DNA of 64,000 bases from Aquila chrysaetos chrysaetos (lineage: Eukaryota > Chordata > Aves > Accipitriformes > Accipitridae). Below the pieces are notes generated by a model. It had not been told where the DNA came from. It searched no databases and was given only the letters and a program-made list of their open reading frames with translations. The stretch lies in NCBI RefSeq assembly GCF_900496995.4, contig NC_044004.1, positions 53,722,224 to 53,786,223 of the forward strand, in the 5' to 3' direction. The number at the start of each line of letters is the position of its first letter. Position 1 is the stretch's first letter. The translations under genes and the position numbers were made by a program. Positions 24,501-33,880 of the stretch are shown here, piece after piece.

Positions 24501-27500
24501 TTAGTAGATCAAAACATTTAAAAATGCTTCAGAGAAGTACGAGATGTAAAAGGAGAAAAAAAAAAATCAGGGATTATGTTGGGATTATACTGAAACTTGA
24601 CTAAAGGACCAACACTCCTGAACAAATAACACTACATTAAACTAATTAGAGTTCATAATATGAAACTGTTAAAGTTTGCTATCTCAGCTGCTTCTTTAAA
24701 CTGGAAAAGGGATTAATCCATATTGTAAAAATAGTGTTTCAGAGGGCAGAAGCTATAAAATACTGCTGAAGGTTGGAAAAACAATAACAAAATCCACAAA
24801 AAAGTGGAGCCTGAAGTCCCAGTCCATGGAAGCCTTAGGCAAGTGAAGAGCTCTTTGTGCGAGTCCATTCACTGGACGCGGGTGCACTGCTGCTATCAGC
24901 AAGGTGTATGTGAGTGCTTTAGGATGTACCCTAAATCCAGGATACTTTTTCTGCAGTTTAAGACTGAGTAGTTTAACTGAAGTTAAAACATTACAGGCAA
25001 CAGATTTATTTTTAATCGGAGGGCATTCTTCCCTGCTGCTATTGTCCTGGAGACAGTCATTTGTTTTTATTCTTTTAAATTTCCTCTGAAGACTTCTGTA
25101 CTGTAACCTTTCTTATTTGGTAAAGATGTCTAGTGTTCAGTTCTGATGGCTTTCGAGCCCCACTTAAATCAATAAGGATTGCGAATGCCAGAAATTCATA
25201 ACGAGAGGACTCCGGCACATTGAAACTTGTGGAGGATGTTATGGCTGACTGCTGGCTTCTCCTGCTGGTGAAAGATGCTGAGGCAGGCAGCCAGCTGCTC
25301 TCCCCAGGAGGGAGTTAGTCCCTGGATCTCAGTTTGGGAACGGCTGTCTTAAATAATTTTGTTCAAATATAGTGCCTTTTATGTTCTTTCCAATTCTCTG
25401 TCCCTCTCGCAATTACCATTTCACATGGGAAGCATGTACCCTTTCTTCTTGTTCCTCTCCTTTTATTGAGATGGGCTGTCAGTGTTTTACCCTCATTGTA
25501 ATACACACTCAAACACGTATATGTACATATGCATCCTATGGCAGAGTGAGGTAACATGAAGTACGTTTGATCCTAAGCTTCTAAAGTTTGCACAACAAAA
25601 ACAAAATAAGACTGTGCCGCATATAAATAAGCATAACTTGAGTCTGTGGATAGTGTTTGGATCAACTCTTGGCCATTAAAATGCATTTTACTTGTTTGTT
25701 TTTTTTTCTTTAAGCATACTACATGAGAGATTGGTAGGTGATCAGCATACCTGATGAACAAAAGCATTTTTGACAAAGTGTATGTGGCGATTATCTCTTT
25801 CCTAAGTCCTTTTCTAGCTGGCTGAAGAAGCCTTTTGATATTCTGTTTCTTACAGTTTAAGGGCTGATTTGAAAATCCCAGCACTACACTACAGACACTA
25901 TACTCCAGCAAACAGATGGTAGAGAACCATCAGCTGTAATCCGTGAGTCAACACAGACAAATGAAGTTTGGTATTGAGTTTTGTAGATGAGATGTAATTG
26001 TGTTATAGAACTGTAAGAAAGCCATGAAATATTGTATCATCCTGCCTGTACAGTAAAGAACAAATGCTATTTAATCTGGCATGATAACGCCATTTCTTGC
26101 TGCATTACTGAAACCTGCAACTTTAGTACGGTAGGAAAATCATAATGTATGATCAACAGTTAGGAAAATGGGAATAAATTGGTTGCATGTGCTTGTTTTT
26201 CCTCTGTGAAATACATAGGGCCACCAAATGACAAACAGACTTGGTGAAGTTGTTTACCAAGGAAAAGCAATGCATAAAGTGTAGAGCCACAGAGCTCCTC
26301 ACAAGACAGGAAGATAATACTACTGTTTTGGAAAGAGATAGAGCATTTGCTTCTAGAATAGAAAGGATTATGTTGTCTTCTCTAAACACAGACAAAAGGT
26401 GAAGAGATCGAACAATATTTGTTTTTCCACCGGATGGTTTATTTGCATGTGTTTAGGGGGGAATTCTCCTCCACCGACAACATGTAGTATCTGAAGGAAT
26501 TGCAGAGGAGTAGTGCAGCGCTCAACACTTTGAGGTCAGGAAGGTGAAAGCACGCTGAAAACTTTGCCGGGAGGCTCAAACATTTTTGTGGTTTCATCTG
26601 TTTACCTTAGCAGTGATAGAAGATTTAGACAATTACCCAACAACCTCAAACAGTGTCTTGTTCAGAAATACTACATCTCCTTTTTGGTATCATCACTGGG
26701 AGCTCAATATTTTGAGCACTTTCATTCCAGTGTCATTATAATCAGATCTGATAGAATTAGGAGTTAAAGAATGTTGGCTGAAGTGATCCAGTTAGAAGAG
26801 ATTAGCTGGAGGTTGTGGAGAGAAGAGGGAAACTGTCATGCCTTCATTAGACCTCAGTCCAGGACTGCATAGTTTTTGTGGCTGCTGATTCATTGCAGCT
26901 CGGAAGGGCATGCATTTTTGAAGATTTGCCATATGTTTTCAAGGAAATTGGTAAACAACTCGCCCTGTTTGGGCTGCATTCTGGCATTGGAGGACTATAG
27001 CACAAATCCTTGATTCTCACATACTCAGCAGATATTTAATTATTTTTGTGCTTCAAAGGCAACCATGCTTTTCAGTCTCTCAGTTCAGCAGTGTGAAGCA
27101 AAGGTGTTCATAATGCCTCTTTTCTCATTGCCAACTGTTTTACTTTATGGCACTTTTTAATTCTGTTACACCTTCCTTTTGTTCCCTTTCTATTTATTTT
27201 TATGTCTTCTCTTCCTTTTCATCCCTCTCTTTATTACTTCCTGAGGGTGCTTTTTTTTTTTTTTTCTTCTCTTCGAGTTCTCTGTTTTCTAGGTTTCTCT
27301 TGCCAGTGCAGCATGGGGTAGTTATTCAGCTGTTTTCTAGAAGAGCCAGGACTTCTTTTTGTCTCGGTCTTCCCTTGTTTGTCTGCAGGAGGCAAACAGA
27401 AGAGGGAAAACAATTAAAAAGTGAAGTATTTCTGCTGAGAGGGAAACCTTAGGCTCACAATACACAGCATACCTGTGTTATAATGAGCTGTGGCTAGGAT

Positions 27501-28454
27501 ACAGGCCAAAAAAAGTGCGGAGCATGAAGTGCACAAGGACAACTTGCATACACAGATTTCACAAAATAGCAGTCCAGAAATCTTGCTGGAGCAAGCTTTC
27601 TACTAGTTTTTTTTCAGCATTTCCAAATTTGCCTCAGCTAGTAACAAGGTCTTATCTTTGCTTCTGCCTCTAATATTGACTGAGGCATGTGTAAAGTAAA
27701 AAAACACCCCACACCTACAGTGGTGGAGAGAGTATAGGTTTGGGCCTAAGAACAGAGTGAGATGCAGTGGAAGAAGCTCTCCTTCTTTGGGGCTAGTTTG
27801 CCCTCTCCTCTGTGTAGCTGCCCCAAAATACCGATGCAATATTCTGCAAATTGAATGTTCTGAGTTAAAGGGGGATAGACTGGCTTCTGTGTGTGTGAAT
27901 GACAGATCAACCCCCTTGGAAAGTGATGGAGAGTATTAACTCCTCTTGAGTGCGAGAAACTGAAATGCTATGAGGTTAGGGTAATGTGTGCCTGCACCAC
28001 CAGCGAGCGTGGCCCAGTAGATTTGCGGCCTGAAACAGCTGGTGCTGAGGCCCTGGTGCTCAGGCCAATGCATTTGAACTGGCTGTGGCCTCGCCTTGTG
28101 CCCAGAGTGCCTGTTGGCCCCGAAGCGCATTAGGTGCGCTCCTGGCACGCATTTTCTGGCTTACTGCTTGTGGTCTGTGCACTGAAGCCACAACTGCTTC
28201 AAAGTGCACTCCTGATGCACATTAAAATGCTAATGTAGTCATACCTCAAATATTCCCATTTTAAATCCCCTTCTTTCTCAGAAGTCACAAATTTTAACAT
28301 GTGTTATAACGGACTAAATTGTGGCCACAGACTTCTACTGTGATAACCTGAACCGCTGATGTTATTTTCTTTAGCCAGTCGTATAACAGGGAAGCAGTAA
28401 TAAAATAATACTGAGATTGGAAACCCTGGGCTGAGTTTTCTGTTGTGCCTGTAA
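18501..28454. other. Long non-coding stretch upstream of the CpG island
   Basis: About 10 kb without a recognised gene. It contains T14 at 20,577-20,590, A11 at 24,556-24,566 and T15 at 27,251-27,265. CpG frequency rises from about 28.0 kb, forming the shore of the island. A 145-codon minus-strand frame near 23,676-24,113 has no splice context or recognised motif. Confidence 0.5.
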
Positions 28455-28699
28455 GGTAGCACGGGACGGTACGGGGCAGCCTGTGAGATGCAGTACAGGT
28501 CACAGCACGAGTTATCTATGTTGGGGCCGTGGCGGAGCCTACGCTTTGCAATGAATTATTGCTGACGCTATAAACGCTATACGACATATCGGCGATCCGT
28601 TTTTCCGTGGGCCGTTCCCACGCTGTCCGTTTTATCTCGAGAGGTCGTTAATTTAACCCCGGCAGTGAATTGCCCCGCTTCTCTTCACTCTCCCCGCCT

Positions 28700-29158
28700 C
28701 GCCAGCCGAGCTCGGGGGGGCTCGGCCGGCTGCGGGGGAGGACGCGGCGGCCGGTTACTTGGCTGGTGACTCCTGGCTGTGGGTAACCGGCCCGTTCAGC
28801 CCCGTTCCCTGGGGCTCGGCGGTTCCCGCTGGGTGACCGAGGGTCCCCTCCGGTGGCGGCGGGGGCCGGGGAGGCGGCAGCTCCGCGCCGGCCGCCCGCA
28901 GGGGGGCGGGAGGAGGCGGCGGCGGCTAATCCTCCCCTGGCTGGCCGGGTGTGCGATCACTAGTGGGAGCTGGAGAGGGCGAGAGGAGGAGGGGGGGGGG
29001 CAACCCCCCACAACACCCAAACCACCCCAAACCCAAGTGCAGAGGCTGCGAGCCGGGCGGGAAGGGGGTGTGTGCGGGCGGCAGGCGGGGTGCGAGCGCG
29101 GCGGGAGAGGCAGCCCCGGCGAGGGCAGCCCCGCGGAGCCCGCCAGCCTCCGCAGCCG
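28700..29158 (+). other. Putative non-coding first exon (5' UTR)
   Basis: The right boundary is supported by CAGCCG|GTAAGG at 29,153-29,164, the best donor in the island. The left boundary (start site) is not visible; the value given is only the start of the GC-rich core. No ATG occurs between 28,700 and the donor, so the exon would be entirely 5' UTR and translation would begin in a later exon. It includes a G10 run, CAA, then C6 (28,991-29,009), which should form a stable hairpin or a G-quadruplex and could restrain scanning ribosomes. The candidate exon at 31,372 is the nearest good partner. The gene is not identified. Confidence 0.45.
28991..29009. repeat. G10-CAA-C6 snap-back motif
   Basis: Ten G at 28,991-29,000 are followed by CAA and six C at 29,004-29,009. 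Six G-C pairs closed by a short loop are possible, and the G run can alternatively enter a quadruplex. It lies in the presumed 5' UTR. Confidence 0.85.
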
Positions 29159-29204
29159 GTAAGGACGCCGGGGCCGGGCGGGGAGCGGGGCTTGCGGAGC
29201 GGGG

Positions 29205-29495
29205 ATGCTGCTGCGGCGGTGGCTGGCGGCCCGGCACCTGCGCGGCCGGGGCTGCCCGGAGCGGAGCGGGGTGCCGGGGAGTTGCCGTGCCCCGGGGCAG
29301 CCGGGGGTGGTCCCGGCTTCGTGCCGGCCTCAGCGAGGGGAGCGCCCCGAAAGCTCACCGGCGCCTTCCGGCGCCAACCTGGGGCTCCGCTTACCCTGGC
29401 TGGGGTGCTCGGCGAGCCCGGCAGCGGGCTGGCTCCCGTCCCGTCCCGTCCCGTCCCACGCGTGGTGTCGAGCCTTTGCGTTAGGCTCTTCCTAA
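29205..29495 (+). other. First ATG frame downstream of the island donor, doubtful
   Basis: If the 29,159 donor were skipped, the first ATG would be at 29,205 and would open 96 codons beginning MLLRRWLAARHLRGRG, an Arg/Leu-rich start that resembles a mitochondrial presequence. The rest is Pro/Gly/Ser/Arg-rich, as expected for any frame in CpG-island DNA. It probably lies in intron 1 and is not coding. Confidence 0.12.
29434..29458. repeat. (TCCCG)5 pentanucleotide repeat
   Basis: Five tandem TCCCG units, the last ending in A, at the downstream edge of the CpG island. C-rich on this strand, GGGAC-type on the other. Confidence 0.9.
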
Positions 29496-29540
29496 CTTCT
29501 CGTAGCGCGAGCAGCTGCGGCGGAGTAGGTTACTTGCCCC

Positions 29541-31371
29541 AGCTGGGAGGCTTCTGGGAAGTCGTTGGACCTTCTTCTCTCCTCGGTCACACGCTGTGTG
29601 TTGATGCGATCTCGTTACTCGCACGCCAGAGGCTGATTAATCTTGCACTGATTAATCTTCGGTTCTCCCAAAATGCGCTTTTAAGCCAAAAGGCCAGTTT
29701 GTCGAGGTACGTCCTGTTTTGTAGCTGAGGATGACGGAGGACTCTGAATCTTTGGAAAGCGGTGATCTCGCACGGTGGTACGCTATTGTTAACTGAGGGG
29801 CTTTGTCGCTTGTGATGGACTGGCATGAACTCTGATTTACCAGTCAGATCGTAGCACTCGATTTTTTTGGTGATGCTGTTCAGAAACATAGTGTTTGGCT
29901 ACTTGATTTAAGAACCTGGTGACTGTAAATTACAGAAAGCGTCATTCTTCAGGAGGCTCTTGTAGATAAAACTAGAGGTCTGCCTAGCGTCCTGGGTCTG
30001 ACAGTGCAAAAAGCGGTGCCGGCGGGGGGAGGGGGGTAAAAATAAGGCAGACGTGTAAGGATAATTCTCCAGAAGGCGCTCTCAGCATGCAATCATTTGC
30101 AGCTTGGATGCTTCCTAAGGGAGAGCTGATGTCTTTATAGCCCTCGCTGCTTTTCCCCTTCCATGAACTGCTCTGATTGCCCCTTGACCCTGTGTAAACT
30201 TTTAGCATCTGCAATGTGCTGTGGCAAGCAATTTCTTAGCTTTAACTGTACACTGTGTCAAACACCGCACCCTTTTATTTTGAACCTTCGTTTGATGGCA
30301 CCTATGTCTTTCATAGAGATAGCGCAGAACGGGTCCCTATCCCTCTCTGTCCCATTTGTTCTTTTATAAACTTCCAGTGTTTCCTCTGTTGTCTCCTTTT
30401 CAGGCTGAAATGCTCTCTTCTGCTTCGTTTAAAGTTTACCTTAAGAGAAGGGAAATGAGTACAGGCATCGTTATTTTCTGAGAATGGATCGTTTTGAATG
30501 ACAGGCATGTTAAAGTCAGGATGTTAAAAGCTACAGTCTCTGGGAATAACTCACAGAGGCAGTGTACATTAATTTGACAGAGTGGCTACCATGTGATTGC
30601 CTACAGAGGACAAAATCGCCTCTGTCTGACAACTAGCGAGAAGCTTACGGCACCACTTACTCTGGCTTTCTTTTCCTGGCAAAGGCTGCGTGAGCAGGGA
30701 GTGGATTTCTTTCAGAGGTTTTTAAAAGCAATCAAAAAAAACAAAGCAGTGGTTTACTATTAAAGTGATATGATGAATTCATAATCTGCTTATAAGTAGA
30801 TTCTCTGGTTCATGTGTTGAAATTTTGCATTGTTACGAAAGAGCTTTGCAGTTATTTCGAAATAAGGAATCCATCACAGTAAATACAACCTAAGGGCCTT
30901 GACTGTCTTCCCACAACCTACTACCCTGCTTGGCTTCAGCTGAGCTGCTCTTGATTGACACTTGTGCAATCAGGAAAAAAAAAAAACCTCAGATCTTTGG
31001 AGTAGTTGTATCTGTACCCATGTATATTTGTGTGTGTGTGCATCCCTGGCCTAGCAGTCCTTCCTGTGGCTCAGTATACCGAATGCTCTGGCTTCAAGTT
31101 AGCACTTAAGTACATGCTTAATTTAAGGATGTGAGCGGGTCCATTTTAATTGGTGCACTTGTGTAATTAAAGTGATGCATGTGCTGGGGTCTTTGCTGCA
31201 GTGAGGCCAGAGCACGCATTGCTTTGCAGAATCAAGCCCTCAGGTCTTGAAACTCTCTTTTAAAGAGCTTTGGTTGGTAATGATGTAAACTGACAGATTC
31301 ACAAAGGCTGTTCCCAGCATCTCGTCTTTCTTGCCTGTTTCTGTCATTCTTCTCTGTGTATTGTTTCCTAG
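29541..31371. other. Presumed intron 1
   Basis: No recognised repeat family. A12 lies at 30,975-30,986 and a short GT tract (TGTGTGTGTG) near 31,030. The stretch falls between the putative exon 1 donor and the candidate exon 2 acceptor. Confidence 0.4.
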
Positions 31372-31481
31372 AAAACAAGAGTTTCAATACGTAAGACATA
31401 GTATCTGTTGCCAGGTGCAAGGAAACAATGAGAGGAAGTCTGATGCTCAGGTGGGAAATGATGTGTTACTACTCCCAAGAA
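31372..31481 (+). other. Candidate exon 2 with possible start codon
   Basis: A long polypyrimidine tract ending TATTGTTTCCTAG (AG at 31,370-31,371) precedes 110 bases ending at CAAGAA|GTAAGT (GT at 31,482). These are the best paired splice signals downstream of the CpG island. An ATG at 31,428 has A at -3. From it 18 codons, MRGSLMLRWEMMCYYSQE, run exactly to the donor in phase 0. A second frame is open across the whole segment (it includes FQYVRHSICCQVQGNNERKS), so an internal coding exon, in phase 2 and out phase 1, is the alternative. I recognise neither peptide. Given the ATG-less exon 1, a start-codon exon is a natural reading. It could also be an alternative 5' UTR exon or chance. Confidence 0.35.
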
Positions 31482-31492
31482 GTAAGTTTGAC

Positions 31493-31509
31493 TTTTTTTT
31501 TTTTTTTTT
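31493..31509. repeat. Poly-T tract (17)
   Basis: Starts six bases after the GTAAGT donor of the candidate exon. U-rich sequence just inside a donor can bind TIA-type factors that help U1 recruitment. Confidence 0.9.
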
Positions 31510-31580
31510 AGATGAATGTTTATGAGCTGCTCTGTTTCTTAACCACCACTGATCACATGCCATTGACTACAAAGCACTTA

Positions 31581-31660
31581 CCTGGACTGTAAATCCTGTG
31601 GGGAAGGGACTGCTTTGATTTATCTTATGAACGCAATACCTGATATGCAGTGTGCTGGGG
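31581..31660 (+). mobile_element. L2/MIR-like 3' end relic
   Basis: The stretch CTGGACTGTAAATCC, GTGGGGAAGGGACTG, then ACCTGATATGCAGTGTGCTG follows the conserved L2/MIR tail (order 'ctagactgtaagctcc', 'gggcagggac', 'gcctggcacatagt'). Only the generic tail is present, without the final AATAAATG segment. The match is by eye and old copies are hard to tell from chance. Confidence 0.35.
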
Positions 31661-33589
31661 GGAGTGAAGGGGTGTCTCTGGGTCCAGCCTAAATGCTGCT
31701 ACTAACAACAGCCATTGCACGTAGTTTACAGTGTTCAGACAGAATATGAGATAAGCCAGAAAACTCTCTAAAAACTTGTGACAGGTATTTTCTACTGACC
31801 TCAGGGTAGTTGCAAGGATAGAATAGCATATAAAGCAACACGGTTACCTCAGTTGTCATTAATCTACTTAAGTTGGTGAGGATTCGCAGATGTATCAGTA
31901 TGTGACTCGGATGTGCCAAAATGATCTAGATCATTATGCTGTAAATACCGCAAATGTTGAACAGAAACAAATTAATTAGATCTATTGGTGCTACCCTGTA
32001 AAACAAACTATAAAATATATCTTAGACTTATTACCATTTGAATTTTTGTTCCTTTTCAGAAGATGTGAGCGCCTATTTTTAAATTCTCAAACAAACTGAA
32101 AATGTTGCCACTGATAGGCAAAATTTGGAGGAAACTGGTTCGCAAACACTAGTTTAGTCTAAAATTCATGTGTCAAACTGGTTTCTTCACTAGCACACGT
32201 TTCAGACCAGGCTCTTCTGATAAGCACTTGCGTCTTGCTGTTTTGTGTCTGGTTAAGGTAGCAAAAATGTAACAAGGGTTATATGATAAGGTTTTCAAAA
32301 AGTCTACAAAGTGTAACATTCTGATGATATCTATGAATCATATCATGCTTTACATCAACAACCTTGTTCTTTTGAGTGCACGAAAGGAGGAAAGATTTAT
32401 CTATTACAGCTTCTATAAGGGCTGGACTTTTTTGTAGTAAGGAAATGATTTTGAGGTAACTAAAATACTTTATAAAGTGGTGTTTGATTACATTATACCA
32501 GGTTTTTCATGCATTACATTACTGAGTTTACTTTTCTCTGCTTAAAACGTCAACACCTCATCAAGCTGTAAAGAAATTCCTATGTGATCAATTATTCTTT
32601 ATGATCAGTTCACGCCATGCTGTGGGCACGCACCCAGGTGTGAGTGCTTACACAGAGGTGCGTGTATCTGCGTGTCTCTGGTATACAGGCAATACATTTT
32701 AATTGCTCTCGTAGTCAGACTATGTCCAGGATTTTGATAAGAAGCAAAACTCAAAGGAACCTCTTTTCTTAGGCGTTGTGTCTCAAGGCTGGAGTCCCTG
32801 CTCCAGCCTTTCTCTTTACAGGGTCACTAATGGGGGCTGTATTCTCAGCCCAGCTGCCTGCTTTTCTGCCACTTGTCAGAGTGAATATCTTTTAGGCCTC
32901 CAAACCTGTGTCAAATTTGGTTATAATTGGCCAATAGGCTCAAAACTTATTAGAGAGGGTCTGGCAGACGTGTTTATCTGCAGATAAGCACATATAAACA
33001 TTTCCTTGGGAAAGCAGGCTGAAGGAGTTGTTTTCTGTTTGAGTCTGGATGTAAAGCAAGTCCTCATCTGGTGGTGCAATGGCCAGCTGGGAGGGCGTTT
33101 GCGTGGAAGTCGTGATTACAGTTTTGAGCCCTAAATAATTGGTATTTGGAGTCAGCTGTGGTGGCTTGCAGGACTGCAAATACAGGTCCACAGAGTTTTC
33201 AGACTTTGAGGAAATGGGCACAAACCACTGAATGTAATGAAGAGACTGGGGGAGCAATGTGGGTTTGGGGAGAGCATCAGTGAGCGTAGGTTTCCCCCTT
33301 TACATGTTTCAGAAAGTTTTTCCGGCAGTGCGTGAACTGTAGTATGTAGGGATCTGCATGTACACAGGTCTTGGGAAGTTTCTTCCCTTGAAACTGATTG
33401 TGTTACACATTGAAAATTAATTCAGTGCTAAAGTCAAAATACATTGCTACAAACCTCTACGCTTTGACATCATTAAACCAAAGACTGTAGTTTCACATAC
33501 CAGGATGAATAAAGGCACGTGTTTGAAATGTTCATTCTTTAAAACTACCTCTTATTTCCTAACACAAACATAACCGTTGCTGTTTTTCT
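31661..33589. other. Non-coding stretch
   Basis: No repeat family or gene recognised. Short frames on both strands only. Confidence 0.5.
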
Positions 33590-33880
33590 GAAACAAATGC
33601 AAATATTTCAGAAAAATTTCACATGTAAGGCCTAAAATACAAAATGGGTTGTATATAAGACATATTTATAAAGCAGCCGCTTAAAAGTTTTTAAAAGGTT
33701 AAGTTATTCAAGACTTATTCCCTGAAGCTACAAATGTATTTGTTCATGCATAACTTCACTGAGGAATACTTACATGAATAAAATGACGCACTTGCAGGTT
33801 TGTAGAATCAAGACCGTAATTAGCTCTAGGTTAATTCCCCCCTGCTTCCTAATTAAAAACATACAGGTCAATTAAGGATC
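33590..33880. promoter_or_regulatory. AT-rich octamer/homeodomain motif cluster
   Basis: A POU octamer ATGCAAAT lies at 33,597-33,604. Downstream come TAATTA at 33,817-33,822, TTAATT at 33,831-33,836, TAATTA at 33,850-33,855 and CAATTAAGG at about 33,869. A cluster of homeodomain cores within 60 bases, in a complex-looking AT-rich stretch without simple repeats, is typical of conserved intronic enhancers. AT-rich DNA also yields such cores by chance, and conservation cannot be judged from one sequence. Confidence 0.3.

Larger units (their letters stand above)
28455..29540 (+). promoter_or_regulatory. CpG-island promoter
   Basis: G+C and CpG rise sharply here and fall away by about 29.55 kb. 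The core (about 28.68-29.45 kb) is extremely GC-rich with many GGGCGG or GCCCCG-like boxes, the standard form of a vertebrate CpG-island promoter. The upstream part (28,550-28,660) is unusual: it is only moderately GC-rich yet dense in CpG, and carries the 8-mer ACGCTATA twice with a 9-bp period. There is no TATA box at a position that would fix one start, so dispersed initiation is expected. A strong donor at 29,159 supports rightward transcription. Leftward transcription from the same island cannot be excluded. Confidence 0.85.

Noticed and set aside
25260..25350. Sequence resembling a 'tttgggaaccgctg' transposon end
   Set aside because: Only one end is seen, with no partner inverted repeat within reach.
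28779..29728. Several open frames of 96-218 codons on both strands
   Set aside because: They lie in CpG-island DNA where stop codons are rare by composition; they overlap in multiple frames, most lack an ATG in the island and their products are only Gly/Ala/Arg/Pro-rich.
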